From NCBI RefSeq assembly GCF_002443255.2, contig NW_019211456.1:58013578-58077577 (forward strand): DNA of 64,000 nucleotides, in the 5' to 3' direction. The position numbers were made by a program, and so were the translations under genes. The stretch comes from Varroa destructor. Taxonomy: Eukaryota; Arthropoda; Arachnida; Mesostigmata; Varroidae. Positions 49,701 through 63,900 of the stretch are shown in pieces; within the stretch, counting starts at the first letter, position 1; every line of letters starts with the position of its first letter. Under the pieces are notes generated by a model. That model searched no databases, was not told where the DNA came from, and worked only from the letters and a program-made list of their open reading frames with translations.

Positions 49701-51900
49701 AATTCTGGTATCGTTAGCAAGGCTGTCAAATGGCCATCTTAGCTTGCCGTTCCGCCTACCGCCGTTTAGCAGTAGACGCATTCCTTCTGCCCTAACTGTA
49801 TTGGCAGAAACCATACGCTGCACGTTTTTGTTGCTATTTCCCATTGGTGGAAAATCCGACTACACCAAGCGTTTCCCCAGTCTCTTTCGGCTTCAGTTAC
49901 GCCTGGTTAAACAACGACCCCTACCGCCACCAGCGGCAGCTGCTTACGCTCATCGCTCAAAACTTGAACACGAACTGTTGTTGTCGCCAGATCGAAGAGC
50001 TCCCTCGGGCGGAATGTACTTGCGTTGTATGGTAAAGAAAAAATTAACCAAAAGCGCGTCCTCTTTGTTCAACCAAAGTCGGAAGAAAACAACAGACAGT
50101 GAGGTCAAGGGTAGATACCGACCAAGGAATAGACTACGATCATCAGGCCCATATACCGCGCACGGCAGCGCTGTCAGCGATCGTTTAAATGAGCATTTAG
50201 TAAAATGACTTCGTAGACCTAGCTTCGTTTCTTGTTACCTTTAGCGGATGACGGTGCTTCGAAAGGCTACAACGACGATGAATGAAAGAAACAGCACAGC
50301 TGCTCCTATTTCTTCTATGGCTTTGGATTTTCCTAATTCTTCTCTACTCCAATAAAGACTACTATTACAACTATTGTTACCCTGTACTATGCAACCAATG
50401 ACACACTGCACTTTAGCATGTTCGACGGAACCGGAGAAAATGTCATACACAATACAATTTTTAGTAAATTTCACTTTTTCACTCGCAGACTATGTTATCG
50501 TTAGATTTTGATTATGGGCAAGGACTCCACAGTTTGTGTGTTTTACCTATTAAAACCACATAGCTGGCATACAATTCACCAAAGCATGAGCTTGTGAGTA
50601 CCAATGAGGTGCCTGTGTTTCTTTTCCTCGTTATTTCTGCCGGCCTCGATCAACACCAACACTCGTCGTCGTGGCTGTAATCGTCGTCACTCACGCAATT
50701 TTGTTAGAAACGAATGTGAGTAAGCTAAGCACGTCTCCCACTTCTTAGCTACACCGCATACTATGTCAGTTGTATTAGACAGTAATTTAACCCAACGACG
50801 CACACGATTAAGCGGCAAAGCATTTTCAAGTCGATAGACCGACTGGATTGACAGAACTGACCACGATTCACCATTAAACCAACCGTTGTAAGGCAATGCT
50901 TGCTAGTTGTGGTACTAATAGTAGAAACGGCCTATGCCAGCTCAGGAGCGGGAACGTTCCTTAACGCTTTGTAGTATTCTCCACTCCGGCCTCTCCTCAC
51001 TCACTCACTCACCCGCATGCTAGCTCACTTCTTGCTCGAACGTCGCGAGCACACGATCCCAACGGTCCCTCTCCAAATGTCCTTCCTACCGTTGCCTTCC
51101 TTCGGTCGAGGGTTAGGGCCCCACTCGTGGCGCCCTCTGCCAGCGGCCCGACACTGCTACACAGCAAGGCACACAGAGGGCGCTGCAGGCCCAACGCCGG
51201 GGGATATATAACAGGTGGGGCGGGGGCTTCTAGGTATTGTATGCGTGTGAAACGAGACGGTTCGGAAGACAGCCTTGACTATGGGCCCCCGTTGGTAGTG
51301 GTGGGTCTTCTTCGTTCAGTCTGCTGTTGTTGCGATCGCATATCGCAGAAACTCATTGGCTGTGGAATTACCTCAGTACAACCAGGCTTCAGTGCGACCT
51401 CGACTTGAGAAGGAACAACGAGGGCGCTGTGAGAAGAAAGATGAAATTGAGCAAGTTTCGTAGGATTGCCCGACGATGATCGAAGTCTGCAGGTTGGGAT
51501 ACCGGACCCGGGGGGAGGAAAAACGATCGCAGGGTTACGATGAAGTGAATAGGAGAACAACAGGCCGCGAGCCAGAGAAACAGCGAAAGCAGTATTGGCA
51601 TAGAGGCCACAGGGGTGAAGTACCGCAGTGATGCTTTCTTTTGGTCTCGGATGTCAGGAGGCAGCAGCAGCCAGAGACGGGAAAACGACGATAAAAGGCA
51701 AAGACGAACAATAGTAAAGGGAGACCTTCCCGTTGATGCGATAAAGTGATGGGAGCGATAGTGATGTTGATGACAATGAGAAGGTGGGAAATCAAGCGAT
51801 GACAAATGAAAGGAATAAAGATATTCACTTGATAATCAGAGAGGTCTAATTGGTTATCTACTCTAAGAGTCAGAAAAGACACATAGCCACTTTACACTCA
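49701..51900. promoter_or_regulatory. GC-richer stretch with promoter-like signals
   Basis: It contains a 154-codon open frame (49744-50208), then CpG-containing sequence at 50640-51400. Within that are TATATAA at 51205-51211, a GC-box (GGGGCGGGGG) just after it, and inverted copies of a CTCF-like motif at 51130-51139 and 51174-51183. This could be the promoter of an unannotated plus-strand gene. No coding exon confirms it. Confidence 0.25.
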
Positions 51901-54900
51901 TTATATAATCAGAGTCAGAGTGATTTCTGTGTGGCAAGAATCCAAGCGCACATAATGCTTTATTTCGTAGGATAGTCTTCTGCCAGGCTTTCGGGTTTAT
52001 ACAGTACGTGGTTATTATTTGCAGTGTTACGTCATATATGCGTGTTAATTAGATCACTTTTTCACAATGCAAAAAGTTGTATATGACAGACTGACTTCTA
52101 CAACTAAACCTTCATTTTTTCCAAGCTTTTAGCAGTCGCCATTATTACACATTTTAGTAGTTCGAGAGAGCAACACCTTGTCTCGGAAAGTTTTTTAGTT
52201 CTGAATTTCCGCCAATATACACATAACGTAACTTGACAACCTTTTTGAGAGAGAAGGGCAATTTTCGTGTTCTTGCCACCTTGGAGTCTCTCCGTGAACT
52301 TCCGTCTTGTCAGGCGTTACGTGCCGATGCAGTCGCTACATTATCTACTAGCCATTTACCAGCCGGAGGCCAGTGATTAGTCAAAAAATATTCGTAACGC
52401 CTGTCGTCTATGTATGATTGCACTTAAAGGGCTTTTTTTGGATTTGAATCTTCAGGTGTTAGCGGTGCTGGCCACTGACCGAGTGACATGACAGTCTTAG
52501 TGAATACCGCACATCTAGAGGAAATCCGCCGTAATTGGGTTAATCTTTATCCTTTGTATGATTGTATTTATATTCTCCCACTTAGTTACCGTCATGGCGT
52601 GGTAAACTGCAACGTTCGATAATGTCTGCATCTTTGGAGAGAAATTGATTCGAAGGAATAGGAAAGACATGCACATACAACTAATGTACAGAACGCTTAG
52701 ATCATACTGCTTCGTGTAAGTTTCGTCATATGAAATTCCTAGTAAAATACTCCGATAATAATAGAAGATTTACTATAAGTAACAACAATCGTATGACAGC
52801 TGACATGATTTTGCTTAGATGCTTAAAGAGGCTAATAAATTGCAGCAAGCCGAATTATGTCGTTCTGTAAAATCTATACCTTTCTGAAATTTATTGAGAC
52901 GGTTGCATCTTTAATTTCTACATAAATGAGCCATTGTTTAAAAGTTTTATGACATATATATATATATATATATATATGAGCAAGTGGTTTTTGATAAATG
53001 CTTTCGAAAATGGCGTACCTGCAACGCGCTCGCGAATCACTTTGGCAGGTTAGGTTCCTGACGGTGTGACGGCCTAAAATATTTTCAAATCTACCGCGGA
53101 GAATGATATGAATACTTCACCAGCACAAACTTTTGAACATCGTTTTCGCTTGTCGAATTATATTTAGTAGCACTTCGAACGTCCAATATCCGATATTTGC
53201 TGTGGGCAGTGTAAATTTGCACTTAGATATGTATAAATATGTGTAAAAATGTGCCAGTTCTTCTTCGAAACGCTAAATAAAATAGAATCTAATGCTTCAA
53301 ATGGAAAACGGAGGATGTCTGTATCAGAGCGTAGTAGCTGTATTAGCTCACACGTTACAGACAGCCTCGTATTCAGTTGTTCTCAATGATATGCTTGCTC
53401 GTTATTTTTTAGTCTTACTCATACACAAATCGTTCGGTATCCGCGTGTTAACAAAGCTTCTTTGAAAATTTCAGCTGTAAAAAGGCTCACAGAATAAGCT
53501 CGAGATTAGCGATTGCTAAAAGAGTCTCATTAATGCGCTTCGAGTAATATAATATGAATTTGAATGTCGTAGCTAGTTTTCTTCTCAGTCCTGTTCTGTA
53601 AATGATGAATCTCTTGCTGGCAAGAGATTAGGTAGTTACCTGGAACATGATGCTATCGAGGAGACGCGATGTTTGCCATCAGCGCTGTAAATACCTAGAT
53701 ATGTACGTATGTGTTATGTTCATATTCACATTAGAGCAACGATATGTATTAACGTTTTCCGTCCAGCAACGGTTGAACTTAACTCACGGGGCAATCGAGT
53801 TTGAAGGCCCACGATGGCAGCAGTTCTCCTTTCTTCCCAGTTCAAAGGGGCTGCTTGCTACTTCTCTGGGAGCTACTTTTTTTGGCTATTCATTATAATG
53901 ACAGAGGATATTATCTAGCACGTCCCCATCCGATCCGATCCGTCGACTATCATTGCTAAATATGCATCAGTCCTATGTGTTACTTTTACATTAATGTTAA
54001 ACCTAGTTATACAAAGGTGTCGAGCTTGCTTCCAGCAGTAGTAATCCACACATCCTAGTCCGGATTGCAGTGCTTCCGGTGTATGCCATTATTAGCGACT
54101 TTGCTATTTAGCCACGAAGTGGGCAGCACCGCTATTTACGCCCCTTCCAAAGATTATGGCGCGTTTGCTATTCATATATAAAGTTCTGCGAATGTCTTGT
54201 GCGAAATAATTTGGTCATCGTAACCTTTCCTTTTTTCTTTGGTTTTCATCCCTTCGTGTGCCTTGAGTCTGTTTTTAGCGGCGACGAAGACAGAAGACAG
54301 ATTTTTCAGAAAATCGCCGAGGTGGTTGATTAATGCAATGGGTATAAGGGAATGATTGTCTTTCGTTGCGCGTCGCGGGATTCAATTTCACGCACCGTAC
54401 TAATATTGTATAGATTTCTAGGCAACCACTTGCCCAGACGAATCGAGATCTCTTGACCGTAATTATTTAGCCAATATTTATATGAATAAACATTTTCGAT
54501 AAATTTTGACAAAAAATATTCAGCCATTTACATATAGTACGCCAGGCGCTGAACTTATTCGAATGTCTAACACCGTCATTAGGAGTGATGGCTTATGATT
54601 TATGACCAAGTACTCTAGGCTATTAAATGCTATAACTATAATAATGTGATATTGCCGATTCTTAAGTTTGACAGGCAAGCGAGCGGATCCCCCCAGCACA
54701 CGTTATTTTATTAAAGTTAAACAAATGATTAAAAGGTCTGCTTTTGTCGATGAACTGTTTAATATCGATTCGATTAATCGTAAAAATATGTTAACATTCT
54801 CGCACGTTCATTAATAAAATAAAGTCACTCGTGCAGGACATGCGGTCGTGCGAGGAAGGCTTCCATCATAAAATTAGTGAGAGTGACGAATGGGGAGAGA

Positions 54901-57900
54901 GTGAGAATGTTTCGAATTTTTTTGCGCGGTCGTGAAATCTTTCGGTTGTTAGTACAATACTCCTACTTTATGTACCATAGATACAACTATCACAAAGAAT
55001 TGAAACAATCAACTTTGTAAGGCACCTGTGCTTATCAAAAAAATAGCTTGCGGGCCGAATTATTATCCCAGAACAGTTATGAAGACTTTGAATAAAACAT
55101 TGGATGCTTCGTATAAAACAACTATTTTCCATTCGATTATAACAGCATGCTCGACATTGCATAGCTCTGAACCAGTGCTATACTAGGTTAATCGAGTCGT
55201 GTTAGATATACTTGTAGGTACTCTTAAAGGTTAAAGAGGCCAAGGCTCACAAGTATGTGTACACAAGCAAGTATCCAAACAATTATAGGACGACGCCACA
55301 ATTCAGCTTAAATAAAAATACATCCATCACATTCAATCGTTTATTTATTACACGTCAATTTTAAACCGATATTCGGCTAAATTGCAAGGTGCAAAGTTCG
55401 TGCGGCTAAATTTTTTTATAAGCTCACTCATGGCGAACATTGTGACGTGTTTCACGAGGTGTGGGTCAATCGGTGTTGAAGCTTTGACAAGACCATGTTT
55501 GTCTGCAAACAAATCACATATATGGCCAGCGTTACGTACAATAGTGTAAAACCAAATTGGATGATTTTGTAAGAACTGTTAGAACAATTAAACCCTAGCA
55601 GTAAGCGCATTGCTGATCGTCGTGATGATGCTGTGATGGTGTACTTGTTTCTTGGACTCGAAGCCCACAGGTTTTTTCATGCCGGCAGGTGCTAACCGCA
55701 GAACTAGACTTAGAACTTCGAATATTTGTTAGTAAACGAATTCTGTGCAATGAGATTGAGGCGCTCTCGCTCAGCGACGCTAATAATAACAGTGTATCGG
55801 TAGACTCGGTTTCTCCTTGCGAGTTGAAAAAAATTTCGGGTTTATTTTATTTTTTGTTTTATCAAAAATCAAAGTAGGATAAGTAAGTTTTTCTTGTTTC
55901 TTCCAATGTTACATGATCAAGCATAACTGCTCGTCCAGGTGTACCGAAGCGTAATTGTAAAGCGGATTATTGGTTGGTTCAGGGAATATCGTTATCGAAC
56001 TGTACAAGGAGCTGCAGTTGAACTTGGCTTCTTAATAATATCTTCTAAATACCCACTGGTCAAAAATCAAAATCTCGGTTCTGACGAAAAACCCTAAACA
56101 CCATCTATTTGTAACTTCAATATTTTAGTGAAGCTAATTGCTCGATCGTCAGATTCTTTATTCTGCTAACACAAAAACATTTACTGGGTTATTTACTTTT
56201 TTAAGATTGCCGAAGCCATCTGTACACAAAGTACCTCTAACAGGTTAACGGTCATTGTATAAAAGTGCAACTACGGAAAAAAAATATCTAAGCATCAAAC
56301 GTGTTTATTTACGACTGTGGGGGAAACTGATCGATTTCACAGTAGCTGACCATGCACAAGGTTTACAAACAAGAATACATGCACTGAAGGCTTTTACTTT
56401 AATGAAGGGCGCGCAGTCCGGCCAATCATGGCCAGAAAATTATGCGGAACGCATCAAATAAAAAACTGTTTACAAATATTAAGTAAGATTTAGCCGGTTG
56501 AAGTTATACGAAATTACGCCATATTTACCGACTCTATGTATGTACGCCATCGCAACGAAAAATTACAAAACGGATTTTATTTTCGGCCGAAACAATTCTC
56601 TTCGGCCGAACCTTCACAATAGCGACATCTGGAACGGAGCCACATGATATAGCCGCTAGGTCATGTTTTAGGTTGCTGCTGTAACGGGTTGTACCACTTA
56701 CCTTCGCTAAAAGGAAGGTCCCCTCAACATATAAAAATTTCACAGGTTATGGCCGCACAGTGGTTTAGTCTGTTCAAATTCAGTCGTTCCCTCTGGAGTA
56801 ATTCCGTAGTACCTGTAGTTGAGGGCACTCTGAGACGTTCACAAGGCCGCGAATCGAGCAAAGGCAGAGAAAACAATTGATTACTGTCGAATTTTATGTA
56901 ACTACAAGCCCAATTGCTGCATTCGTGAGGAAGTACTAACTTTCTTTTTAATTTACAGACATCTAGTTTCTGTGAAGTACGGCTTTAGAAATCGTTCACT
57001 TAAGATTCTTCCAAAAAATTCCTAGATGTTCCGATATTTAAGGTTAAGTCAGGAGCTTTTTACGAGCATAGTCTTAAAGCACACTGATGCGTGTTATTTT
57101 AGAACTGGCATACAGTATTAGCCGTACTTAGTTTTAAAAACACAGACGCACACACATTTACTGCGCTTCGTCTTGACTTTAAAAGGCCGCAACTAGGTAC
57201 ATATAGATTACTGCAAGATTTTCGTACGCGTTTTGACTAACAGATCGTTTCCTTTCCGAGATTTCTGCTAATCGGCTTTCTATCGTCTAGCTACCAGGGG
57301 TTGCCAGATTGTAGGATTTCTATCCACTGTAGAAGATCGGTGGTCTGCACAGATGCCCGTCGGTAACGGTTATTATATTGCTGGCTTAATTTCTGGTCCA
57401 AGAACTGCTTTTTAGTTACGTGTGCTAGTGTTACGCTGTTGCATCGTTGTACCGTTGTTACACATGCTTGTCGTACCTAATTACCTAGCTAAAACTGGCA
57501 GGCTCAATTGAATGTATGACTAAATATAGGTCAGCCACTCGGTTATAGGCGCACGGCTGTATAATGGAACACTAAAAAATAATATTCATTCCATGATGTG
57601 ACGCTTTGGGCATAGAATTAGAGCGTAATAGAGCGCAAAGGAAGATCTTCCCAACCGTTAAAATAAACAGAAATAGAAAACTAAACAGGTTTACCATTGC
57701 TTTTGTTTCCTAATTGTTATATATGGATTTATGTCAGCGCACGTTTCGCGAAGCAGTGGCTAAATTGACTTTTACAGTAGTGTTCTGTTTTCGTTATAGA
57801 AACAGAAGCGATAGAACCTGCATAGGCCGAAACTCACACATTCGGAGTTTTTAGAGTTTTAATTGAAATTTCGCGATACAAATCATAGCTTTCAGAAATC

Positions 57901-60900
57901 ATTTGATGTTTCTTTTTAATTGGGACGAAAGTAAACCGGAAAGGAAATGTTGGCAATAGGACTTTGTACCTGTTTGGCTGTCATAGCCTGCGAGCTTGCG
58001 TTCATCTGTTAGTTGTAGTTAACAACTTGACCTTAAACCTTATATAGGTCGCAGGATTCAAGTTTCTGCTTAGTTCTTGTTGAGCCTTTTCAGCCCAAAC
58101 GCCTGTAGTGTTGTTGATTGAAAGGTCCGTTTTACAAGTTTTGCTAACTGAAAAATAAAGGTTATTTGAAGTAAAACTGATAGGCTCGTTCTCAAAATTG
58201 ATTTTTATCTAATACCTACTTGTTTTAGTTTGGCGATTTTTTTTTTGTGAATTACAGTTGCACCAGGATCAGTTGCCATGTGCATTGCTTATCAGTAGTC
58301 TACAAATATACGAAAACAGTAGGATAAAATTTTAGAAAAGCGGACGTGTTACCACAGGTGCAAACATTTTTATTTTATTTATCTATTTGTTTTATTTTAT
58401 TCATTTAATATAAACATATTACTATTTATAAACTACTACTATAGTAATATTTATTATGCTATTCTAGCAAGAATAGAAATATGGGGAGTTATTCATTAAA
58501 TATATTTTAGCTGTTACTTGAAGACTATGAAGGATAAAGATGAGACCGAATAACTCTTCAATCGCTGGGATTCGTAGTATTTCTATATTTAGAGTGAAGC
58601 TTGTTATCATATAAAAAAAAAAAAAAAAGTAGCGAAAAATCACAGTACATGAAACAGGTTGACGTATATTTTTTTCTCTTAATTTCAGGAGGATTTATGT
58701 TAAGAGTTAATATTATTAAGATTATGTGTGGTACTAACCGGTTGTTCGGGCATTTCATTATATGTAGACAAATCGTAGAACAGTTCAGGTTTTTGCAGTG
58801 GTTTGTTTGAAAAGTCGTATGATTCATTTTAACTACTTGAAATTGGCATTTCAAGGGAAAGTTGTATCATCAGGTAGCTCAAGCCTGTAACGACCCGCGA
58901 TTAATCTTCCTTGCATTTCTCTATTAAATAAAGGTCTCCGTATTATAAGCGAGCTCCACATGATGAGCGCATAAAAAAAGAATGTTTCGTACTACATGTC
59001 CTAAGGATCAATGAACACAGATAATGAGTTCAACATGTTTATCAAAGGCGAAAAAACCTGTATATCTATAGGCATGAAAAATTTGACGCAATGAACGCAT
59101 TCGAAACGTAAATGGCACTGGAGGCGTTTTGTGTCCGGAAAAAGGAGCAGTTAATCTTGATATAAAAAAAATCATCTGAAAAGAAAGCCGGAGACAATTT
59201 ATTAACAGCAGATATCGAACGCATTTTCGTTGCACATCTTTGTTTAGGGAAAGCAGAAATAATTTTCACAAAAAAGCATTTAATGGGCAAAACACAGCCT
59301 TGCCAGATCGTCGGTGCATTTCGGTACGTACTTTGTTCAAGTGATTGTGTAACAGCATATCGCTTCTCTCCGGGTCATTTAAAATCTTCAAACTATAGTC
59401 GATTTTTAGGCTCAATGCTGCATAACGAAGAAACCGCGGAGTGACTACTTTGTATTGTAAGTTTACACCGCTTTCCTATTCATAATAAGTTATTTATCCC
59501 CAAATGGTGGGACGGTTCGCGGGACAAAAAGTTTATATGGACAAAGAGGATCAATCGATAGATGAATGAAAAGCCCACGCAAAAGCTGCTACATCCGCAC
59601 AGCAAGCCAACGATCTCACATACGAAAATTGCAAAGGGGTTAGATGAAATTTTCAGTAAACATATATTTAAACATAGATTATCATAACAGAGTAGTCGGC
59701 TTCTTTTGTCTCTAAGTAGTGCTCCATCAATTATATGATCGATAAAAACGGTCCGATACCAAAAAGTTTAGCACCATCTTGCACGAATGCGGGTCTCTGC
59801 ATTAAGACATTTTGACTGCAATAGCTGTATCATGTTTGGTTCTGCGGACACCTATTTTCGACGAAGTTTACATCAGCCATAACGTTTAGTGTCCTATGCA
59901 TCCATAGATCCAAGTATCATCCCTGAATCGCAGCACTCAATAAGAACTTTGACAGACGAGGAAAAAGTCACCATAAGACTCATGCTAGTTCCGCCGATAG
60001 CCTAGAGCACAGTGGTATCCTGGCGAAGCTCACTCAAGTTTTTCGTACAAATATATTGAAATAGAGAGAAAAACGGCTGAGAGTGCGCAATCCCCATGTT
60101 CAATCAGTTCATTTTTACATAGGTTACCTCACGCAAACGTTTTTGAGTAGACACGCAAGGCATTCGGCGATTTGCGGGTTCAACGCGCGTTGACAATGCA
60201 TAACACTGTGTTCTGAATATTAGCAAATTTTGCCAGTTAATTCGGTCACTATTTACGGTCGTTTAACAACCGTCAGGCGTGACGGGGCTGCTTAAACGAG
60301 CAAGTCGTAACATATAACATGACCGTCGTAAGGCTAAGCTGTTTCTTTGCCTTTATTAGATAGAACGAATAGCTAAAGGATTGCCCCCAGTTAGGTCTAG
60401 TAGATTTCTATCCTATTCCGTCAAAGATCAGCTTGCCGGTAGGGCAGTTCGAGTTTCCAGTGTGTGCCGATGAGTCACTCACTATAGGGAGACGGTTGTC
60501 TAATCGGCTGACAGACAAGGTGCCTGGCACAGGCAAAAGCTGCAGGTCCCATCTGTAGTCCTCCTATCATAGGGCAAGCAATCAAACGTGTAAAGAGAAC
60601 GTGAATCAGAGCAAAACCCTGCAGGTCGTGCTCTAATAGGTCACCAAAACTGAATGTCTACGTGCAAACGTGTACAACGTACAGGCCGTTCACTCTGACA
60701 GGAAATAGGCTGATAGAATAGAATGAAGTAGATTGAGTGACCTGCATTCATTTTTACACTTCATATTTTTGTGGCGCTGGTTTGTTAATTTCGATAAATT
60801 CAATCAAAGACCTAAAACTACCCATCTCTCGTTGCATCTATTTCTTTTTTATCAGATTTATGTTTCTGATCTCATTTTTAATGGACCGTACGCTGCACTG

Positions 60901-63900
60901 GCCCAACACGCTAGTTGAAAAATAGGCCTAATGATAAAATGTATTTTATTAATTACCGAGCTGATAGTTAATGGCCAACTGCTTGGAAATCCCAGTAGAT
61001 AGTGGCGGAATTTTGACTGGCTGAGTTTCCCTCGGAGTTGTGACACATGAAAAGTATTTCGATTACATAAATTGATCTTTTCAATACCATTGTGGTATAG
61101 TAGAACTGTGGAATCAGTCAGTTTCACATACTACACTATGACATATATGTGACAGGTAAAGTAATAGCTATACCAAATGCACCTATAGATATAACAGACA
61201 GTCGCTGTTTTACTTCGTCTCAGCTGATTAGTTACATTGATACAGTTTAGTATTAGTGGTATAAATATATATCTCAATCTAGTCCAATGGTTTGTGCTCG
61301 TATCTTTACATAATTACGTAATCCATACCATATCGTTACGTAATCTAACATATCATATCAATCATTGACGCAAGCCAATTCTGAGTACGATTTATATTTA
61401 CGCGGGGTTGCAATGGAGGATTAATCAACATAGAATAGGGAGTATTTTAACAATATAGAACGCTACCACTGTGTTCTCATTATCAAGATCCATATGCCTT
61501 CGTCTAGCGTCTATAAAATATTCGAATGAAAAAAAAATAAATAAGTTCCACTTTGGCTTTATCTAAAATTGCTAATAAATCGTAAGTTTATTGAATTTAC
61601 TTGATTTATCCTAGTATAATGCAATTGTCAGTACTCTCTGAAAGTTCGACAGTGAATGATATGAAAACGTCACTGCATGTTACACTATCAGCCGTCACGT
61701 AGTTTCTTTTGGGACTTCGGCTTCAGGATCGTATTGATCACTAGCGCGTAATCGGAATGAAACGTTGAATCGGCATTCTGTTTCAAAGAGCAAGAAAGAA
61801 AGTAAAGATTGCATCGGTACGTGATTATTAAATATTCATCATCTAGTGATTGGGGCTAGAAGGGAAAAATATTAGTGTTCCCTTTACCGCGCTTCATTCT
61901 AAGGCTGTGTTTGAAACAAAAGATTTATATCATTTTTAAGGACCGAGGGCAAAAAGGTCTCAATGTAGACACTAAATTTAGATTCCGTCGTGCTGGGTGC
62001 TTGCTGCATTTCATGACATGTGGTAAGCTCGTCTAATGTAAGAATGGACCGGAGCGTTTTTATACTGATGCATTGATAAAGGTATTCTCGTTAAGGCAGA
62101 TCCCCTGTGTACTGCTTACTGGCTGCAGGTCCCAAAAACAGCCTTGTTTTTTACCGTAAAGATATTCGAAACTATTCATTTCGCCTATATGTTTTTTTTT
62201 TAATATAAAGACAGAACGGCCTTTTTTCAGAACGGATGACACGTACTCCTGTCAAGGTGTCTGCTAACCATATGAAAATATATTCGGGATTGGTGCAAAA
62301 CTCTTATGGAGATCCTGTCAAATCACTATAACAGTGTGCAAGGTATTGTGCTATTATAAAGACGCACTCGCTAAGCTGAAAAAGCGATACACAAATTCAG
62401 GGTCTTATTTTCTATACAAACTAAATTCGTTTGATCAAATTAAATCCAGAAAATGATCAGTAACTTTATAGAGAGCAAGGTTGTGCGGGTGTACTTCATA
62501 AACTTTATTCCAGCCTTACATAGGCCTGGCAGGCCACAATCGCGCGGGAAACCATTAGAGGTATCACAACAATATCTGGACAACGTTTAGAACCTTTCAA
62601 TAAACGCAACGGTACAATGTGGGCCCTTAGGCCGCGGACAGGATGACTGAGCCTTCAATATAACTGAAATCAATCTGTGTGTATTCCAGGCGCAGCTTTT
62701 TAGGTAATAAGGCAAAAAAATGTGCCCTGTATTCCACTAGTAATTGAAATGCTTGCAAACGATAGTTGCCCGCGTACCATATTTTGAAATCTGAGTACTC
62801 TTATTAAAAGCTACTAGATGTTCCCTTTTCCGGCTAGAACTAAAAAAATAGATACTAAGACTTTTGTTATTGCCGTTGAGATAATGTGGAGTTTCTTCAG
62901 CATCAAATATGACGTGGTAAACTAGCTTTCATTAATTGGACAAGTGATCGAGACTGCAATCGTAAAGTTGGGCAGTACAAACGACTGTGTGGGTTAGATG
63001 CCCTATTGGCATAGCACTTTTTCCATTTGTGCACAATTGCGGTGAAGGCACTGAGATGTGCTTGCATGTGGGTTAGATCGAGTTGTCGTGTTTCAGATCA
63101 GAGATCGATCGTTCGATAAAAAAAATCAGTTAAGCGAATTAATGTCGCGGAGTAATGCACATTAGAATGGTCGGACATTGCATCGCGAGACAGTAAGAAC
63201 AAGTGATCTTTTTATTCCGCTGCAATTTTCTAAGACTGAATAGATACGCAGGGTTGATTTGAGGATTACAGCTGAAAATCACGTTTCGGATGACATTTCG
63301 TTCGTGGGAAGCAGAGCATTAGAAGTATGTTCGTAAAGAGGTTCACGAACATGGGTATATCAGTCTTAGTAAATCCAGTTTGCAATCGCGTTTACCTACT
63401 AGCTGTAATCAGTCCTGCGTTGCGCTGTACGAATCAATGTACGTATGCACATAACTATATTTGGTAATGGTTAAGTTCACTTTGGATGCGAGGAACTAAC
63501 AAGGGTTCGCGCGCTTTTGTAAAGCTGCTGCCAGCTATTCTGCAATAGATTATGGGCTCACTCTAACCTCTATTTTTAGTCGACTCTCTTAGACAGATAG
63601 ACAGATGGCATAAGAACGTAGAGACGGATTTACGTTGTTTACGCTCAATTTCGCATCTTCTCTCCCTCCATAATATTGGGCATCCGTCGTCACTGACGTA
63701 GAAAATAACTGAAGAGACTGGACCTTCGGAGAGCCGCACGTGGGGCTCTCGGCATTTAGGTTTGGCATTGGTTCTTCAAAGGGCTCACTATAACCTCGCA
63801 GCACGCAGAGAGAGATTGCATGCTAAACTGCCATAGCTACTGTACATGGCTGAAAGAGCAATGCAAACAAACGAACGAAGGATAGGCAGTCTGATACTTT

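Noticed and set aside
51389..51805. 138-codon minus-strand open frame, hydrophobic
   Set aside because: The region is purine-rich on the plus strand, which makes the complement read as Leu/Phe/Ser/Pro-rich; another minus-strand frame overlaps it. Not supported as a gene.
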